64,000 nt of DNA, from assembly GCF_032193805.1 (NCBI RefSeq), contig NZ_JAVBIK010000001.1, forward strand, positions 682,001 to 746,000, written 5' to 3'. The position numbers were made by a program, and so were the translations under genes. This stretch comes from Rhodoferax potami. Lineage in GTDB: Bacteria > Pseudomonadota > Gammaproteobacteria > Burkholderiales > Burkholderiaceae_C. The notes under the pieces were generated by a model, which was not told the origin of the DNA, did no database searches, and worked only from the letters and a program-made list of their open reading frames with translations. Shown here piece after piece: positions 27,744 through 39,490 of this stretch (positions within the stretch are counted from its first letter, which is position 1; every line of letters starts with the position of its first letter).

Positions 27744-29863
27744 GCTGCCACCTCATGTGCGGCACGCGCATCCGCTGTTAACTGCAAGGAACTCGAGCGA
27801 CGTACCAAGCCATCCAATTGATAGATGCTGGCCACAACTGGAAGCACTTCTGCCGGCGTCAAGTCAATAGCTCCACTCACGCTTAGGCCCAAACGGTCAG
27901 CGGCTACGCTGCCTGCTTGGATACCGACCGATTCCAAAGAGGCCAAAACCTCTTGACTCGAATCAAACTCCATGCCTTGAACCGACATGAGGTTGCCCAA
28001 TACGCGAAGTACCTTCCAGGCGGGGCGAGTTTCACCCAAGGGCTTCACCACCGCATGGAAACTTTGGACACGACCCTCGGCGTTCACGAATGAACCGGAG
28101 GTTTCAGTAAATGGCGCGATCGGCAAAAGTACATCGCTAAACGACAGGTTGCATTTAAAAGGACTGAGGGTCACGACCATCTCGGCCCCCATCAATCCCT
28201 GCATGGACGCAGCTCCGACAGCGGTGTCGAATTCAGGTTCAACATTCACCAGGATCGCCGCTTTCAGTGCGCCGGTTAGCATCTGACCTGCATGGAAACC
28301 ATCACCTGTTGGCAACGCTCCCACCGCATATCCCCCCACGGTATTGGCTGCTTCTGTCAGGTATCCGATAGAGGCGCCAGTTTGAGCAGCAAGCCATGAC
28401 GCAATAGCAACCAAACTCGAAGACTTCGCATGGTGGGCCGCCGCATTACCCAACAAGATGGCTTTTCGCTCACCAGTGCTCAGGGATTTGGCCACTGACT
28501 TCGCAGCTTCGGTCGGGGTACCGGCCGCAGGTGCAGCAACACCATTCATCTCAGCCAATGCAACGGCAATATCGGCCAGGGTTTGGACCCACATCGCAGA
28601 TTCAACAACCTGGCTTGTAGACAAAGGCAGCGCCCAATCCGCGTGGGAATCGACGATGGCATGCACTTGTGCTCCAGCCTTGGTAGCCTGGCGAATGCGC
28701 TGTGCAAAAAGCGGATGGTCTTTACGCAGGTTTGAACCGATAACCAGGACTCGCTGCAAAGTAGTCAAAGACGCGATCGACGCTCCCAAATAAGGGACCT
28801 TTTGCGTGCTGGAAAACTCTGCATGGCGAAGACGGAAGTCCACGCTTTCGGATCCGAGTCCCTGAATAAGGGTCTTAGTAAGCGCCATTTCCTCAAGCGT
28901 GCTGTGAGGGCTTAGCAAGGCTCCAATGCGGTTTGCACCGTGATTGGATTTGATTTGCTTCAAACCGTTGGCAACGTACTCAAGTGCAGTTTGCCAATCC
29001 ACCGCTTTCCACTCACCGCCCTGCTTGATCATTGGGGACGTCAAGCGGTCAGGACCATTCAGCGCTTCATAGGAGAAGCGATCACGATCGGCAATCCAGC
29101 ACTCGTTCACGGCTTCGTTCTCCAAAGGAACGACGCGCATGACTTGATTGTTTTTGACTTGAACAACCAAGTTGGCACCGGTTGAGTCGTGAGGGCTCAC
29201 TGATTTACGACGTGACAGCTCCCAAGTACGAGCGCTGTACCGGAATGGCTTGCTCGTGAGAGCACCCACCGGGCAAATATCAATCATGTTGCCGGACAAC
29301 TCAGAGTCCACGCTCTGGCCAATAAAGGTCTCAATCTCAGCATGTTCGCCACGATGCGACATACCAAGTTCCATCACACCGGCAACCTCTTGCCCGAAAC
29401 GGACACAGCGGGTGCAGTGGATGCAACGGCTCATCTCTTCCATGGAAACGAGTGGGCCAACATCTTTGTGGAACACGACGCGCTTCTCTTCCTCATAACG
29501 TGAGGAGGAACCGCCGTAACCCACTGCTAGATCCTGCAATTGGCATTCACCACCTTGATCGCAAATCGGGCAATCCAAAGGATGGTTGATCAACAGAAAC
29601 TCCATGACGGACTTCTGCGCTTTGATGGCTTTTTCGCTTTTGGTACGAACGATCATGCCGTTGGTGACCGGTGTTGCGCAGGCCGGCATCGGCTTGGGCA
29701 TCTTTTCGACATCCACCAAGCACATGCGGCAGTTCGCTGCAATGCTCAGCTTCTTGTGATAGCAAAAATGCGGGATGTAGGTGCCGGCCTTTTCAGCAGC
29801 ATGCATCACCATGCTGCCTTCAGCAATTTCAACTTTTTTGCCGTCGAGTTCGATTTCAATCAT
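27740..29863 (-). CDS. nuoG: NADH-quinone oxidoreductase subunit G
   Basis: Large peripheral-arm subunit with iron-sulfur clusters, 707 residues. An N-terminal [2Fe-2S] ferredoxin domain (cysteines in [17 protein letters not shown]), the N4/N5 region with [18 protein letters not shown] and [13 protein letters not shown], then a molybdopterin-oxidoreductase-like domain without cofactor. ATG 29863 ([11 protein letters not shown]) gives the usual N-terminus; a longer frame exists but adds an atypical tail. Confidence 0.95.
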   Translation of the reverse strand: MIEIELDGKKVEIAEGSMVMHAAEKAGTYIPHFCYHKKLSIAANCRMCLVDVEKMPKPMPACATPVTNGMIVRTKSEKAIKAQKSVMEFLLINHPLDCPICDQGGECQLQDLAVGYGGSSSRYEEEKRVVFHKDVGPLVSMEEMSRCIHCTRCVRFGQEVAGVMELGMSHRGEHAEIETFIGQSVDSELSGNMIDICPVGALTSKPFRYSARTWELSRRKSVSPHDSTGANLVVQVKNNQVMRVVPLENEAVNECWIADRDRFSYEALNGPDRLTSPMIKQGGEWKAVDWQTALEYVANGLKQIKSNHGANRIGALLSPHSTLEEMALTKTLIQGLGSESVDFRLRHAEFSSTQKVPYLGASIASLTTLQRVLVIGSNLRKDHPLFAQRIRQATKAGAQVHAIVDSHADWALPLSTSQVVESAMWVQTLADIAVALAEMNGVAAPAAGTPTEAAKSVAKSLSTGERKAILLGNAAAHHAKSSSLVAIASWLAAQTGASIGYLTEAANTVGGYAVGALPTGDGFHAGQMLTGALKAAILVNVEPEFDTAVGAASMQGLMGAEMVVTLSPFKCNLSFSDVLLPIAPFTETSGSFVNAEGRVQSFHAVVKPLGETRPAWKVLRVLGNLMSVQGMEFDSSQEVLASLESVGIQAGSVAADRLGLSVSGAIDLTPAEVLPVVASIYQLDGLVRRSSSLQLTADARAAHEVAA

Positions 29864-29876
29864 CTTGTGGACTCGC

Positions 29877-31229
29877 TCAAACGTAGGCAGGGACCATGCA
29901 GGTCTTGTTCGCCACGTGGTACTCAAATTCGTGCCGGAAGTGTTTAATCATGGCGCGCACAGGCATAGCCGCCGCATCACCCAGAGCGCAAATTGTGCGT
30001 CCTTGGATATTTTCGGCAACGTTGTCCAACAGATCCATATCGCTTGGACGACCCTGTCCTCCCTCAATGCGATCCACCATTCGGGACAACCAGCCCGTGC
30101 CCTCCCGGCATGGGGTGCACTGACCACAGGATTCATGCATGTAGAAATAGCTCAAGCGCTGCAGAGCCTTCACCATACAACGACTGTCATCCATCACGAT
30201 CACGGCACCAGACCCAAGCATCGACCCTGCCTTGGCAATCGAGTCGTAGTCCATCGTGCATTCCATGATGATGGACGCCGGCAATACGGGCGATGAAGAT
30301 CCGCCTGGAATGACTGCCTTCAACTGTCTACCCGCGCGAACACCACCAGCCAACTCGAGCAGCTTTGCAAAAGGTGTGCCCATCGGAACTTCGTAGTTAC
30401 CCGGACGCTCTACGTCTCCGCTTACGGAGTAGATCTTGGTCCCACCATTGTTAGGCTTGCCGCACTCAAGATAGGCCTGACCACCGTTACGGATGATCCA
30501 AGGCACAGCCGCAAAAGTCTCTGTGTTGTTGATCGTGGTCGGCTTGCCGTAGAGGCCAAAGCTTGCAGGAAACGGCGGCTTGAAACGTGGCTGACCTTTT
30601 TTGCCCTCTAGGGACTCCAACAACGCTGTTTCTTCACCGCAGATGTACGCGCCGAATCCGTGTGCAGCATGCAATTGGAAGTTAAAGTTGCTGCCCATGA
30701 TGCTGTCGCCAAGAAAACCTGCAGCGCGGGCTTCTTCGAGTGCAGCTTCAAAACGATCGTAGGACGCAAAAATTTCGCCGTGAATGTAGTTGTACCCAAC
30801 CGAGATACCCATCGCATAGGCAGCGATGGCCATACCTTCGATAACGATATGCGGATTGAATTGCAAGATGTCGCGATCTTTGCAAGTGCCGGGCTCGCCT
30901 TCATCAGAATTGCAAACCAAATACTTCTGGCCCGGAAATTGACGTGGCATGAAGCTCCACTTCAACCCTGTTGGGAAGCCTGCGCCACCGCGACCACGAA
31001 GGCCCGATTCTTTCACCGTGGCGATGACTTGGTCTTGGGTCAGTCCTTCGCCACCGTCTTTGCCCAAAATCTTGCGCAATGCTTGGTAGCCGCCACGAGA
31101 TACGTAGTCTTGGAGGCTCCAGTTAGAGCCATTCAAACCTGCATAAATTTGAGGCTCGATGTGGCGATCATGAAAACAAGTTTCAGCGCCGGAAGCGCTG
31201 AATTTTGCGAGGATGCTGTCGGCACTCAT
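29877..31229 (-). CDS. nuoF: NADH-quinone oxidoreductase subunit F
   Basis: NADH-binding flavoprotein (FMN, [4Fe-4S] N3) of complex I, 450 residues. The NADH motif [16 protein letters not shown], the FMN/NADH segment [19 protein letters not shown] and the cluster motif [12 protein letters not shown] are complete. Its ATG overlaps the nuoE stop by 4 bases. Confidence 0.96.
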   Translation of the reverse strand: MSADSILAKFSASGAETCFHDRHIEPQIYAGLNGSNWSLQDYVSRGGYQALRKILGKDGGEGLTQDQVIATVKESGLRGRGGAGFPTGLKWSFMPRQFPGQKYLVCNSDEGEPGTCKDRDILQFNPHIVIEGMAIAAYAMGISVGYNYIHGEIFASYDRFEAALEEARAAGFLGDSIMGSNFNFQLHAAHGFGAYICGEETALLESLEGKKGQPRFKPPFPASFGLYGKPTTINNTETFAAVPWIIRNGGQAYLECGKPNNGGTKIYSVSGDVERPGNYEVPMGTPFAKLLELAGGVRAGRQLKAVIPGGSSSPVLPASIIMECTMDYDSIAKAGSMLGSGAVIVMDDSRCMVKALQRLSYFYMHESCGQCTPCREGTGWLSRMVDRIEGGQGRPSDMDLLDNVAENIQGRTICALGDAAAMPVRAMIKHFRHEFEYHVANKTCMVPAYV

Positions 31230-31717
31230 GCTTGGCCTCCCGAGGCACGCAGTTCATCAACCAACTGATCAAGCCGGTCGTTCGTCATGAAGCTGCACAT
31301 CGCGCGGTCATTCACCAACATCACCGGAGAGTCGGCGCAAGCGCCCAAACACTCGCTCTGTTGGAGTGTGAATAGGCCATCAGCAGTGGTTTCCCCCATA
31401 TGGATTCCGAGTTTGGACTCCAAATGATGGAGGGCTCTTTGGCCGTCACGCAACTGGCATGGCAGGTTCGTGCATACATTCAACTTGAACTTGCCAACCG
31501 GACGCTTGTTGTACATGTTGTAGAACGTAGTGACCTCATGCACTGCCATGGGCGCCATGGACAAATGCTCAGCAATCACTTTTTCACTGTCGGTGCTCAC
31601 GAAGCCCAGCTCCTGCTGAACTATCGCCAAGCAAGCCATGACTGCGGATTGCTTTTGCTCAGATGGGTACTTCGCAACTTCGCGATCAAAACGCGATTTC
31701 ATTTCAGCGGAGATCAT
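31226..31717 (-). CDS. nuoE: NADH-quinone oxidoreductase subunit E
   Basis: Thioredoxin-like [2Fe-2S] (N1a) subunit, 163 residues. Cluster cysteines are in CTNLPC and CLGAC. The N-terminal helical part contains the family segment [17 protein letters not shown]. Overlaps nuoD by 4 bases. Confidence 0.96.
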   Translation of the reverse strand: MISAEMKSRFDREVAKYPSEQKQSAVMACLAIVQQELGFVSTDSEKVIAEHLSMAPMAVHEVTTFYNMYNKRPVGKFKLNVCTNLPCQLRDGQRALHHLESKLGIHMGETTADGLFTLQQSECLGACADSPVMLVNDRAMCSFMTNDRLDQLVDELRASGGQA

Positions 31718-32967
31718 CGATCAATCTCTCCAAAAACAATATCCATGGTTCCAATAATGGAAACAGCATCGGCAATCATGTGACCCTTTGCCATCTCGTT
31801 CAAACTGGCCAAATGCACGAATCCTGGGGGTCGAATTTTCAAACGATAAGGTTTGTTAGCTCCATCACTGACGATGTAGATACCGAACTCTCCCTTCGGA
31901 TGCTCCACTGCGGCATAAGCTTCACCTTCAGGCACACGGAAACCTTCTGTGAACAACTTGAAGTGGTGAATCAGCTCTTCCATGCTCGACTTCATCGCTT
32001 CGCGAGAAGGGGGTGCCACTTTATGGTTGTCCGTAATGACGGGACCAGGATTGGCTTTGAGCCAATCCACGCACTGCTTAATGATGAGATTGGACTGCTT
32101 CATCTCTTCCATGCGGACGAGATAGCGGTCATAGACATCGCCAGTCTTCCCGACAGGAATATCGAACTCAACTTTGTCATAAGCGTCATAGGGCTGCTTT
32201 TTGCGCAAATCCCAACCGATGCCAGACCCACGCAGCATAGGGCCTGAGAAACCCATATTCAACGCACGCTCAGGCGACACAATTCCGATATTGACAGTGC
32301 GCTGCTTCCAAATCCGGTTCTCGGTCAGCAGAGTGTGGTACTCATCCAAACAAGCCGGAAAGCGCTGTGCAAAGTCGTCGATAAAGTCCAGCAACGAACC
32401 CTTGCGATTGGCGTTCAGTTCCTCGATGCCCTTGGCATTCCGAACCTTGCTGGCCTTGAATTGGGGCATGGTATCCGGCAGGTCACGGTAGACACCGCCT
32501 GGACGGAAGTACGCAGCATGCATGCGGGCGCCACTGGCGGCCTCGTACATGTCAAAGAGATCCTCCCGCTCGCGGAAGGTGTAAATCAGAATCGTCGAGC
32601 TACCACAATCGTTACCGTGCGAGCCCAGCCACATCAAATGGTTTAGCAGTCGGGTGATCTCCGAGTACATCACCCGGATGTACTGCGCACGAATCGGTAC
32701 CTCGATGCCCAACAGCTTTTCGATAGCCAGGCAATATGCATGCTCGTTACACATCATGGACACGTAGTCCAAACGATCCATGTACGGCAAGGATTGAATA
32801 TATGTTTTGCTTTCGGCCAACTTTTCAGTCGCACGATGCAACAAACCAATGTGCGGATCCGCACGTTGGATCACCTCGCCATCCAACTCCAAGACGAGGC
32901 GCAAAACTCCGTGAGCCGCAGGATGCTGCGGACCGAAGTTCAAAGTGTAGTTTTTAATTTCAGCCAT
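31714..32967 (-). CDS. nuoD: NADH-quinone oxidoreductase subunit D
   Basis: 49-kDa-type quinone-site subunit related to NiFe hydrogenases, 417 residues. Motifs: [20 protein letters not shown], the quinone-site region with [23 protein letters not shown]-like [16 protein letters not shown], and the C-terminal [20 protein letters not shown]. Separate from nuoC, as in betaproteobacteria (fused in E. coli). Confidence 0.97.
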   Translation of the reverse strand: MAEIKNYTLNFGPQHPAAHGVLRLVLELDGEVIQRADPHIGLLHRATEKLAESKTYIQSLPYMDRLDYVSMMCNEHAYCLAIEKLLGIEVPIRAQYIRVMYSEITRLLNHLMWLGSHGNDCGSSTILIYTFREREDLFDMYEAASGARMHAAYFRPGGVYRDLPDTMPQFKASKVRNAKGIEELNANRKGSLLDFIDDFAQRFPACLDEYHTLLTENRIWKQRTVNIGIVSPERALNMGFSGPMLRGSGIGWDLRKKQPYDAYDKVEFDIPVGKTGDVYDRYLVRMEEMKQSNLIIKQCVDWLKANPGPVITDNHKVAPPSREAMKSSMEELIHHFKLFTEGFRVPEGEAYAAVEHPKGEFGIYIVSDGANKPYRLKIRPPGFVHLASLNEMAKGHMIADAVSIIGTMDIVFGEIDR

Positions 32968-32978
32968 GCTGGTTCTGC

Positions 32979-33587
32979 TTACTGCAGGCCTCCGTAATTG
33001 TCTTCACGGATGATGCGTGGTGTGATTTCCCGAGCCTCGATCGTGACAGGCTGATACACCACACGCGCTTGTTCCGCGTCGTAGCGCATTTCAACATGCC
33101 CACTGAGCGGAAAGTCCTTGCGGAATGGGTGACCAATGAAGCCGTAATCCGTCAGGATGCGGCGGAGGTCATCATGACCTTCGAAAAGAATACCGAACAA
33201 GTCAAAAGCTTCACGCTCAAACCAATTCGCAGAGTTCCAAATCGAATTTACCGACGCAATAACCGGCATGTCATCGTTTGCGACCCACACTTTCAAACGC
33301 AAGCGCTGATTCAAGCTGATGGATAACAAATGCGAGACGACAGCGAAACGAGCACCTTCGTACGCGCCATCTTTGTACTCTGAGTAGTCAACCCCACACA
33401 GGTCAATCAACTGCTCAAACTGGCAACCAGGCGCATCACGGAGAGACAGTGCAGCTTCCAAATAGTCTGCCGGGGCCACTTGTACGGTGACTTCGCCAAG
33501 CGCTATCGAAATTTGCTTTACCTTATCGCCCAAAGCCGCTTGAACCGCGGCCAGTGTTGCCTCAGGACTCACTGAATAAATAGTCAT
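32979..33587 (-). CDS. nuoC: NADH-quinone oxidoreductase subunit C
   Basis: 30-kDa-type subunit of the peripheral arm, 202 residues. The signature [20 protein letters not shown] and [20 protein letters not shown] are present. It lies between nuoB (5 bases) and nuoD (11 bases). Confidence 0.96.
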   Translation of the reverse strand: MTIYSVSPEATLAAVQAALGDKVKQISIALGEVTVQVAPADYLEAALSLRDAPGCQFEQLIDLCGVDYSEYKDGAYEGARFAVVSHLLSISLNQRLRLKVWVANDDMPVIASVNSIWNSANWFEREAFDLFGILFEGHDDLRRILTDYGFIGHPFRKDFPLSGHVEMRYDAEQARVVYQPVTIEAREITPRIIREDNYGGLQ

Positions 33588-33592
33588 ATCTC

Positions 33593-34072
33593 TCAGGCCC
33601 GTGCGATGGTTTCGGTACGACGGATTTTTTGCTGTAGCTGCAAAATTCCGTATACCAAGGCTTCAGCGGTTGGAGGACAGCCTGGCACATAGACATCCAC
33701 CGGGACAATGCGGTCGCATCCCCGCACCACCGAATAGCTGTAGTGGTAATAACCACCGCCATTGGCGCACGAACCCATGCTGATCACCCAACGCGGCTCC
33801 GACATCTGGTCGTAGACTTTGCGCAGCGCAGGGGCCATTTTGTTGCACAGTGTGCCTGCCACAATCATCAAATCTGACTGGCGAGGGCTCGCGCGAAACA
33901 CTTCGGAACCAAAGCGGCTGATGTCATAACGCGCTGCCGCAGCGTGCATCATTTCCACAGCGCAACAGGCCAATCCAAATGTCATCGGCCAGATGGAACC
34001 GGTCTTTGCCCAGTTCACTACAGAGTCGTAACTCGTCGTGACGAAGCCTTCTTTCAAAACGCCTTCAATCAT
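33593..34072 (-). CDS. nuoB: NADH-quinone oxidoreductase subunit B
   Basis: Carries the terminal N2 [4Fe-4S] cluster, 159 residues. The four ligands are visible: tandem cysteines in [11 protein letters not shown], one in [20 protein letters not shown] and one in [11 protein letters not shown]. Starts 4 bases after the nuoA stop. Confidence 0.97.
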   Translation of the reverse strand: MIEGVLKEGFVTTSYDSVVNWAKTGSIWPMTFGLACCAVEMMHAAAARYDISRFGSEVFRASPRQSDLMIVAGTLCNKMAPALRKVYDQMSEPRWVISMGSCANGGGYYHYSYSVVRGCDRIVPVDVYVPGCPPTAEALVYGILQLQQKIRRTETIARA

Positions 34073-34076
34073 TGCG

Positions 34077-34436
34077 TTACTCCCAGTCCAATGCGCCTTT
34101 TTTCCACATGTAGACGAATCCGATAGTCAAAATAACCACGAACTCGACACCGAGCAAGAACCCGAACAGACCGAGTTCCTTGAGGGCTACCGCCCATGGA
34201 AACAGAAACGCTGTTTCCAAGTCAAACAAAATAAAGAGAATAGCAACGAGGTAGTAGCGGACGTCGAACTTCATCCGAGCGTCTTCAAACGCTTCAAAAC
34301 CGCATTCATAGGGGGAGTTTTTGGCAGCATCAGGCTTGTTGGGCCCAAGGATGTACCCCAAGATCTGGGGCACAACGCCTACGCCGATACCGACCAAGAT
34401 GAACAGCAAAACGGGGAGATATTGGTCGAGGTTCAT
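34077..34436 (-). CDS. nuoA: NADH-quinone oxidoreductase subunit A
   Basis: Three-helix membrane subunit, first gene of the complex I operon, 119 residues. The family loop [20 protein letters not shown] and [14 protein letters not shown] are present. ATG 34436 ([10 protein letters not shown]) gives the standard N-terminus. Confidence 0.96.
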   Translation of the reverse strand: MNLDQYLPVLLFILVGIGVGVVPQILGYILGPNKPDAAKNSPYECGFEAFEDARMKFDVRYYLVAILFILFDLETAFLFPWAVALKELGLFGFLLGVEFVVILTIGFVYMWKKGALDWE

Positions 34437-34501
34437 CTTGAGATTCTGATCACCATAAATGCCTGCCACAGGGGTAGAACCTGCGCAAGCTGATTTCTTT
34501 C

Positions 34502-34586
34502 TGGTGCCGTCGGCGAGACTCGAACTCGCACAGCTTTCGCCACTACCCCCTCAAGATAGCGTGTCTACCAATTTCACCACGACGGC
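34502..34586 (-). tRNA. tRNA-Leu (anticodon GAG)
   Basis: An 85-nt class II tRNA on the minus strand, including encoded CCA. Acceptor strands GCCGTCG/CGACGGC pair over 7 bp. The D-loop has AATTGGTAGACACGC; the anticodon arm CTATC-TTGAGGG-GGTAG gives anticodon GAG. A short variable arm and T-arm GCGAG-TTCGAGT-CTCGC follow. It sits between secG and nuoA, all on the same strand. Confidence 0.96.
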
Positions 34587-34656
34587 GGCTCTCAGCCGAT
34601 GAATTTGCGTGAGGAGCCTTGCGGCATTTGCTCGTTCATCAGCCCTAGAGTTTACC

Positions 34657-34696
34657 CTGAAATTCTCTGCCTTGCAGGCAGATACAGGGATTTCAG
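34657..34696. other. Two-tier inverted repeat between secG and tRNA-Leu
   Basis: Outer arms CTGAAAT (34657-34663) and ATTTCAG (34690-34696) enclose inner arms TCTGCCT (34666-34672) and AGGCAGA (34676-34682) around a 3-base loop. In the secG transcript this would fold into an extended stem-loop 6 bases after the stop codon. No T-run follows on that strand, so it may be an RNA processing or stability structure rather than a simple terminator. Confidence 0.6.
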
Positions 34697-34702
34697 CGGG
34701 GT

Positions 34703-35047
34703 TTATTTTGCAGGAATTTGCGCAGCACCCGATGCAGGGGCCGCTGGCACTGTTTCAACGACCGGCGCTGCGGGAATCGCTTCAAGCACGGAGCCGGAAG
34801 TGGATGAGCGGAGGTTGCCGAAGTAAGCCAACGCAAGGGTCGAAACAAAAAACACCGTGGCCAGAACTGCGGTTGTGCGAGAGAGGAAGTTCGCACTGCC
34901 ACTTGCACCGAACAAGCTGCCGGATCCGCCGCTACCAAAAGCAGCACCCATATCAGCACCCTTGCCGTGCTGAACCAAAATCAGTCCGATCATCGCGATC
35001 GCCGACAGCAACTGGATGCTCAAAATAATAGTAATCACAACGTTCAT
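34703..35047 (-). CDS. secG: Preprotein translocase subunit SecG
   Basis: Two-helix accessory subunit of the SecYEG channel, 114 residues. First helix VVITIILSIQLLSAIAMIGL; the cytoplasmic loop with QHGKGADMGAAFGSGGSGSL and LFGASGSANFLSR is diagnostic; second helix AVLATVFFVSTLALAYFG. The C-terminal Ala/Pro-rich tail is family-variable. It follows tpiA by 33 bases. Confidence 0.95.
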   Translation of the reverse strand: MNVVITIILSIQLLSAIAMIGLILVQHGKGADMGAAFGSGGSGSLFGASGSANFLSRTTAVLATVFFVSTLALAYFGNLRSSTSGSVLEAIPAAPVVETVPAAPASGAAQIPAK

Positions 35048-35080
35048 AAATTTCTCCTTGATTCAAATTCAAAAAATAGT

Positions 35081-35821
35081 TCAAGCGGCGGCTGCAATCG
35101 CTAGAAAGTCGGGCGCTTTCAAAGAAGCTCCACCCACCAAACCACCATCAATGTCTTTTTGCGCGAGCAGTTCCGCAGCATTCGATGCGTTCATGCTGCC
35201 ACCGTACAAGATGTGCATGCGTTCTGCATGCGGTGTTGCAGCCAGAAGCTGAGCCCGCAGCACTGCATGAACTTCTTGGGCTTGCGCGGGTGTGGCAGTT
35301 TTACCGGTGCCAATCGCCCAGACAGGCTCATAGGCGACCACAATTTCGCTGATGCAATGCCCGTTGGTGTGAATCACGGCTGCCAGCTGACGCTTGACAA
35401 CCTCTTCGGTCTTGCCGGCTTCACGCTCAGCCAAGGTTTCACCCACACATACGATGGGGGTTACACCAGCAGCCAAGGCCTTTTGGGTTTTCACCGCCAC
35501 AGTAGCATCGGTTTCGCCGTGGTACTGACGCCGCTCAGAATGCCCCACTATCACATAGCGCACACCACATTCACGCAACATAGCCGCGGAGATTTCACCC
35601 GTGTAGGCACCGGAGTCATACGCGGACACATCTTGTGCACCCAAACCGATGTCCGAGTTTTGAACGAGCTGCGCCACTTGCGACAAGTACACCGCTGGCA
35701 CGCAGATCGCCATCTGGCAGGACGCTCCCGCGAGGCCTGCGCGCAAGGCCTCTACAAGAGCCGCATTGGCAGCTGCGCTGCCGTTCATCTTCCAATTGCC
35801 CGCAATCAGTTTCTTTTTCAT
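35081..35821 (-). CDS. tpiA: Triosephosphate isomerase
   Basis: Interconverts dihydroxyacetone phosphate and glyceraldehyde 3-phosphate, 246 residues. N-terminal [10 protein letters not shown] (catalytic Lys), the [12 protein letters not shown] segment with the catalytic His, the active Glu in [17 protein letters not shown], and the phosphate loop [11 protein letters not shown] are all present. ATG 35821 overlaps the stop of the upstream quinone oxidoreductase as ATGA. Confidence 0.97.
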   Translation of the reverse strand: MKKKLIAGNWKMNGSAAANAALVEALRAGLAGASCQMAICVPAVYLSQVAQLVQNSDIGLGAQDVSAYDSGAYTGEISAAMLRECGVRYVIVGHSERRQYHGETDATVAVKTQKALAAGVTPIVCVGETLAEREAGKTEEVVKRQLAAVIHTNGHCISEIVVAYEPVWAIGTGKTATPAQAQEVHAVLRAQLLAATPHAERMHILYGGSMNASNAAELLAQKDIDGGLVGGASLKAPDFLAIAAAA

Positions 35822-36831
35822 GCAGATTCCCAATTCAACACAAGTTTCCCGATATGGGCGTTGCTTTCCATCACACTGTGTGCGGCAGCAGCAGCCGTGC
35901 CGCCATCGGCCCCGGATACAGCAAATTGTCGAAAAACCACAGGACGCACCTCTTTACGCGACAACAAGGGCCACACCTCTTGGCGCAAGGCCTTGGCGAT
36001 AGAAGCCTTGAATGCCACAGGGCGCGCGCGCAACGTAGAACCGGTGACCGTTAAGCGCTTGCGCAAGATGGCACCCGCATTGACCTCCGCGTGAACACCG
36101 CCCTGAACGGCAATCAACACCAATCGCCCATCGTCCGCCAAGCAGTTCACTTCTTTGCCGAGGTATGAACCCGCCACCATATCCAGGATCACATCGACGC
36201 CACGCCCTTGGGTCAAGCCCATGACCTGCGCCTCAAAATCGTCTGTCCGATAATTGATCGCCTGGTCTGCGCCCAGAGCCATACAAGCCTCGCACTTTTC
36301 GTCCGTGCCCGCCGTGACGATCACAGTGGCACCACGTGACTTAGCGAGTTGGATCGCAGTCACCCCGATACCACTACTGCCCCCTTGGATTAACAAGGTT
36401 TCGCCGGCCTTCAATGCGCCGCGGTCGAACACATTCGACCAGACGGTAAAGAATGTTTCCGGCAGGCTGGCGGCCTCCACCAAGGTCCATCCATCGGGCA
36501 CTGGCAGGCACTGCGCAATCGGTGCGACGCAGAACTCTGCATAGCCGCCACCCGCTACGAGGGCGCACACGGGAGTCCCGATATCCAAACCGGCAAGCGC
36601 AAGCGCCGCACGATCCCCATCAACGATATGCCCAGCGACCTCCAAACCCGGAATGTCCGAGGCGCCGGCGGGCGCAGGATATTTGCCCAATCGCTGCAAC
36701 ACATCCGGACGATTAACGCCGCTGGCCGCTACACGAATCAGCAACTCCCCTGCCCCCACAATAGGCGCAGGCCGATCCACCAGACGCAGAACGTCCGGCG
36801 CACCGGGAGAGGATATTTCAAATGCTCGCAT
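35818..36831 (-). CDS. NAD(P)H:quinone oxidoreductase, zinc-independent MDR family
   Basis: A 337-residue medium-chain dehydrogenase/reductase of the QOR/PIG3 type, lacking the zinc-binding cysteines. Segments: [20 protein letters not shown], the [11 protein letters not shown] core, and the NADPH motif [23 protein letters not shown] 36831 ([10 protein letters not shown]) is family-like although the ribosome site is poor; a GTG further upstream is possible. It is coupled to tpiA. Confidence 0.88.
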   Translation of the reverse strand: MRAFEISSPGAPDVLRLVDRPAPIVGAGELLIRVAASGVNRPDVLQRLGKYPAPAGASDIPGLEVAGHIVDGDRAALALAGLDIGTPVCALVAGGGYAEFCVAPIAQCLPVPDGWTLVEAASLPETFFTVWSNVFDRGALKAGETLLIQGGSSGIGVTAIQLAKSRGATVIVTAGTDEKCEACMALGADQAINYRTDDFEAQVMGLTQGRGVDVILDMVAGSYLGKEVNCLADDGRLVLIAVQGGVHAEVNAGAILRKRLTVTGSTLRARPVAFKASIAKALRQEVWPLLSRKEVRPVVFRQFAVSGADGGTAAAAAHSVMESNAHIGKLVLNWESA

Positions 36832-36899
36832 ATCGAATTGACCGGCAGCGCCCGCCAGGGTTGCGCGAGCAGCTACCAAATCAATAGCAGACCAACGAT

Positions 36900-39005
36900 T
36901 TACTCTTGCGCAGGACGCTCGATCAAGGCCTTCATGGACAGCTTGATGCGGCCCTTTTCGTCAGTCTCCAAAACCTTGACTTTGACGATCTGGCCTTCAG
37001 ACAGGTAATCAGTGACCTTCTCGACGCGCTCGTGAGCGATCTGGCTGATGTGCAACAAGCCGTCCTTGCCGGGCAGCAGGTTGACCAGCGCACCGAAGTC
37101 CAAGATCTTGGTGATCGGGCCTTCGTACACCTTGCCGATTTCGACTTCAGCCGTGATCTGCTCGATGCGCTTCTTAGCCAGTTCTGCCTTCTCAGGATCG
37201 CTGGAAGCGATGGTGATCGTGCCGTCTTCCTCGATGTTGATCTGGGTGCCGGTTTCTTCGGTCAATGCCCGGATCACGGAACCACCCTTGCCGATCACGT
37301 CACGGATCTTTTCGGGGTTGATCTTGAAGCTGAACAGACGTGGCGCGAAGTTGGACACTTCCGTACGCGCTTCCGCCATGGACTTTTGCATTTCGCCCAG
37401 GATGTGCACGCGCGCTTCCTTGGCCTGAGCCAAAGCCACTTGCATGATTTCCTTGGTGATGCCTTGGATTTTGATGTCCATCTGCAGCGCGGTGATACCG
37501 TTGGTAGTACCAGCAACCTTGAAGTCCATATCGCCCAGGTGATCTTCGTCACCCAAGATGTCGGTCAACACCGCGAAGCGGTTTTCTTCCTTGATCAGGC
37601 CCATGGCGATACCGGCCACATGCGCCTTCAAAGGCACGCCAGCGTCCATCAGGGACAAGCAGCCACCGCACACGGAAGCCATGGAAGACGAGCCGTTGGA
37701 CTCGGTAATTTCCGACACCACGCGCAGAGAGTAAGGGAACTCTTCCTTGCTAGGCAACACAGCGACCAAAGCGCGCTTGGCCAAACGGCCGTGACCGATT
37801 TCGCGGCGCTTGGGCGTACCCACGCGGCCGGTTTCGCCGGTGGCGAAGGGAGGCATGTTGTAGTGCAGCATGAAGCGGTCTTCGTACTCACCGCTCAAAG
37901 CGTCGATACGCTGTGCATCACGCTCGGTACCCAAGGTGGCGATCACCAAAGCCTGGGTTTCGCCACGTGTGAACAAGGAAGAGCCGTGGGTGCGGGGCAG
38001 CACGCCGTTGCGGATTTCGATAGCGCGCACAGTGCGTGTATCGCGACCGTCAATACGGGGCTCGCCCGCCAAAATCTGGCCGCGCACGATCTTGGCTTCA
38101 ATGTCAAACAGCATGCCTTCGACCTTGACGCTGTCAAACTCGACGCCGTCGGCCTTCAAACCGGCGAACACGTCTGCGTAGGCAGCGCGGCAGGCTTGGG
38201 TACGGGCTTGCTTGTTACGGATTTGGTACGCGGCAACCAGCTTGTCTTTGCCGAGGGCATCGACCTTGGCGATCAAGGCTTCATCACGGGCAGGAGCCTT
38301 CCAGTCCCACACGGGCTTGCCGGCGTCACGCACGAGTTCGTGGATGGCGTTGATGGCAGCCTTGCTCTGCTCGTGGCCGTAGACCACAGCGCCCAACATC
38401 ACTTCTTCGGACAGCTGTTGTGCTTCGGATTCGACCATTAACACAGCGGCTTCGGTACCGGCAACCACCAAGTCCATGATGGAGTCCTTGCGTGCGGTCT
38501 GACCGGGGTTCAACACGTATTCGCCGTTGACGTAACCCACGCGGGCTGCGCCGATCGGGCCGTTGAATGGGATACCGGAAACGGACAGAGCCGCGCTCAC
38601 TGCGATCATGGCAGCGATGTCAGCATCCACTTCGGGGTTCAAGGACACGGTGTGCACCACAACATGCACTTCGTTGAAGAAGCCTTCGGGGAACAGGGGG
38701 CGGATGGGGCGGTCGATCAGACGGCTGGTCAGCGTTTCAAATTCGCTGGGGCGGCCTTCGCGCTTGAAGAAGCTGCCGGGGATCTTGCCTGCGGCGTACG
38801 ACTTTTCCAGGTAGTCAACAGTCAAGGGGAAAAAGTCTTGACCGGGCTTGCCTTCAGTCTTCCCGACCACAGTGGCCAAAACCACGGTGCCGTCCATATC
38901 CAACAGCACAGCGCCGGTGGACTGGCGTGCGATTTCGCCGGTTTCCATGGTGACGGTGTGTTGGCCCCATTGGAAAGTCTTGGTAACTTTATTGAAAATG
39001 CTCAT
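36900..39005 (-). CDS. pnp: Polyribonucleotide nucleotidyltransferase (PNPase)
   Basis: 3'-5' phosphorolytic exoribonuclease, 701 residues. Two RNase PH domains (first with [20 protein letters not shown] and FKREGRPSE; second with [20 protein letters not shown]), then KH ([19 protein letters not shown]) and S1 ([20 protein letters not shown]). ATG 39005 is preceded by AGGAG. It lies behind rpsO and its terminator-like hairpin, the usual arrangement; PNPase normally autoregulates through its leader. Confidence 0.97.
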   Translation of the reverse strand: MSIFNKVTKTFQWGQHTVTMETGEIARQSTGAVLLDMDGTVVLATVVGKTEGKPGQDFFPLTVDYLEKSYAAGKIPGSFFKREGRPSEFETLTSRLIDRPIRPLFPEGFFNEVHVVVHTVSLNPEVDADIAAMIAVSAALSVSGIPFNGPIGAARVGYVNGEYVLNPGQTARKDSIMDLVVAGTEAAVLMVESEAQQLSEEVMLGAVVYGHEQSKAAINAIHELVRDAGKPVWDWKAPARDEALIAKVDALGKDKLVAAYQIRNKQARTQACRAAYADVFAGLKADGVEFDSVKVEGMLFDIEAKIVRGQILAGEPRIDGRDTRTVRAIEIRNGVLPRTHGSSLFTRGETQALVIATLGTERDAQRIDALSGEYEDRFMLHYNMPPFATGETGRVGTPKRREIGHGRLAKRALVAVLPSKEEFPYSLRVVSEITESNGSSSMASVCGGCLSLMDAGVPLKAHVAGIAMGLIKEENRFAVLTDILGDEDHLGDMDFKVAGTTNGITALQMDIKIQGITKEIMQVALAQAKEARVHILGEMQKSMAEARTEVSNFAPRLFSFKINPEKIRDVIGKGGSVIRALTEETGTQINIEEDGTITIASSDPEKAELAKKRIEQITAEVEIGKVYEGPITKILDFGALVNLLPGKDGLLHISQIAHERVEKVTDYLSEGQIVKVKVLETDEKGRIKLSMKALIERPAQE

Positions 39006-39173
39006 GGTGGTTCTCCTGTGAGTATCGAGTTTTATTGGGGGATGCAGGCCATCCCGCCACAGCCCGGATTCCACAACACAGTCCACGATGCCATTCCAGA
39101 AACACTGCCCATTTGGGGCAACGGCTTTGGAATGACACAGCTTCGTTCTGTTTTTGCGGTCTCCGAAGTAAAA

Positions 39174-39205
39174 AACGCCTGAGCTAGTGACCTAACTCAG
39201 GCGTT
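39174..39205 (-). terminator. Intrinsic terminator downstream of rpsO
   Basis: Minus-strand hairpin with 10-bp arms AACGCCTGAG/CTCAGGCGTT around a 12-base loop, followed on that strand by a run of T. It begins 19 bases after the rpsO stop and would end most rpsO transcripts before pnp. Confidence 0.88.
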
Positions 39206-39223
39206 CGTCATTCAGTCAGTCGC

Positions 39224-39490
39224 TTACTTACGCAGACCCAACTTGGCGATCAGGGCCACATAGCGGTCGTGGTCCTTGGAGTTCAAGTAGTCCAACAGCT
39301 TACGGCGACGGCTCACCATACGCAGCAAACCGCGGCGACCGTGGTGGTCTTTAGCGTGGGTCTTGAAGTGGGGTGTCAGCTCGTTGATACGGGCTGTCAG
39401 CAGTGCTACTTGCACTTCTGGGCTACCTGTGTCGGTAGCGGAACGGGCGTTGTCTTTGACAACAGCAGCTTTGATGCTGGAAGCGATCAT
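39224..39490 (-). CDS. rpsO: 30S ribosomal protein S15
   Basis: Primary 16S rRNA-binding ribosomal protein, 88 residues as usual. Conserved [20 protein letters not shown], the [20 protein letters not shown] block and a C-terminal IAKLGLRK. The true start is ATG 39490; the frame is open upstream but that part is non-coding leader containing the promoter. Confidence 0.97.
   Translation of the reverse strand: MIASSIKAAVVKDNARSATDTGSPEVQVALLTARINELTPHFKTHAKDHHGRRGLLRMVSRRRKLLDYLNSKDHDRYVALIAKLGLRK

Noticed and set aside
36906..38441. A 511-codon plus-strand frame opposite pnp
   Set aside because: No domain features; pnp on the minus strand is complete with PH, KH and S1 domains.
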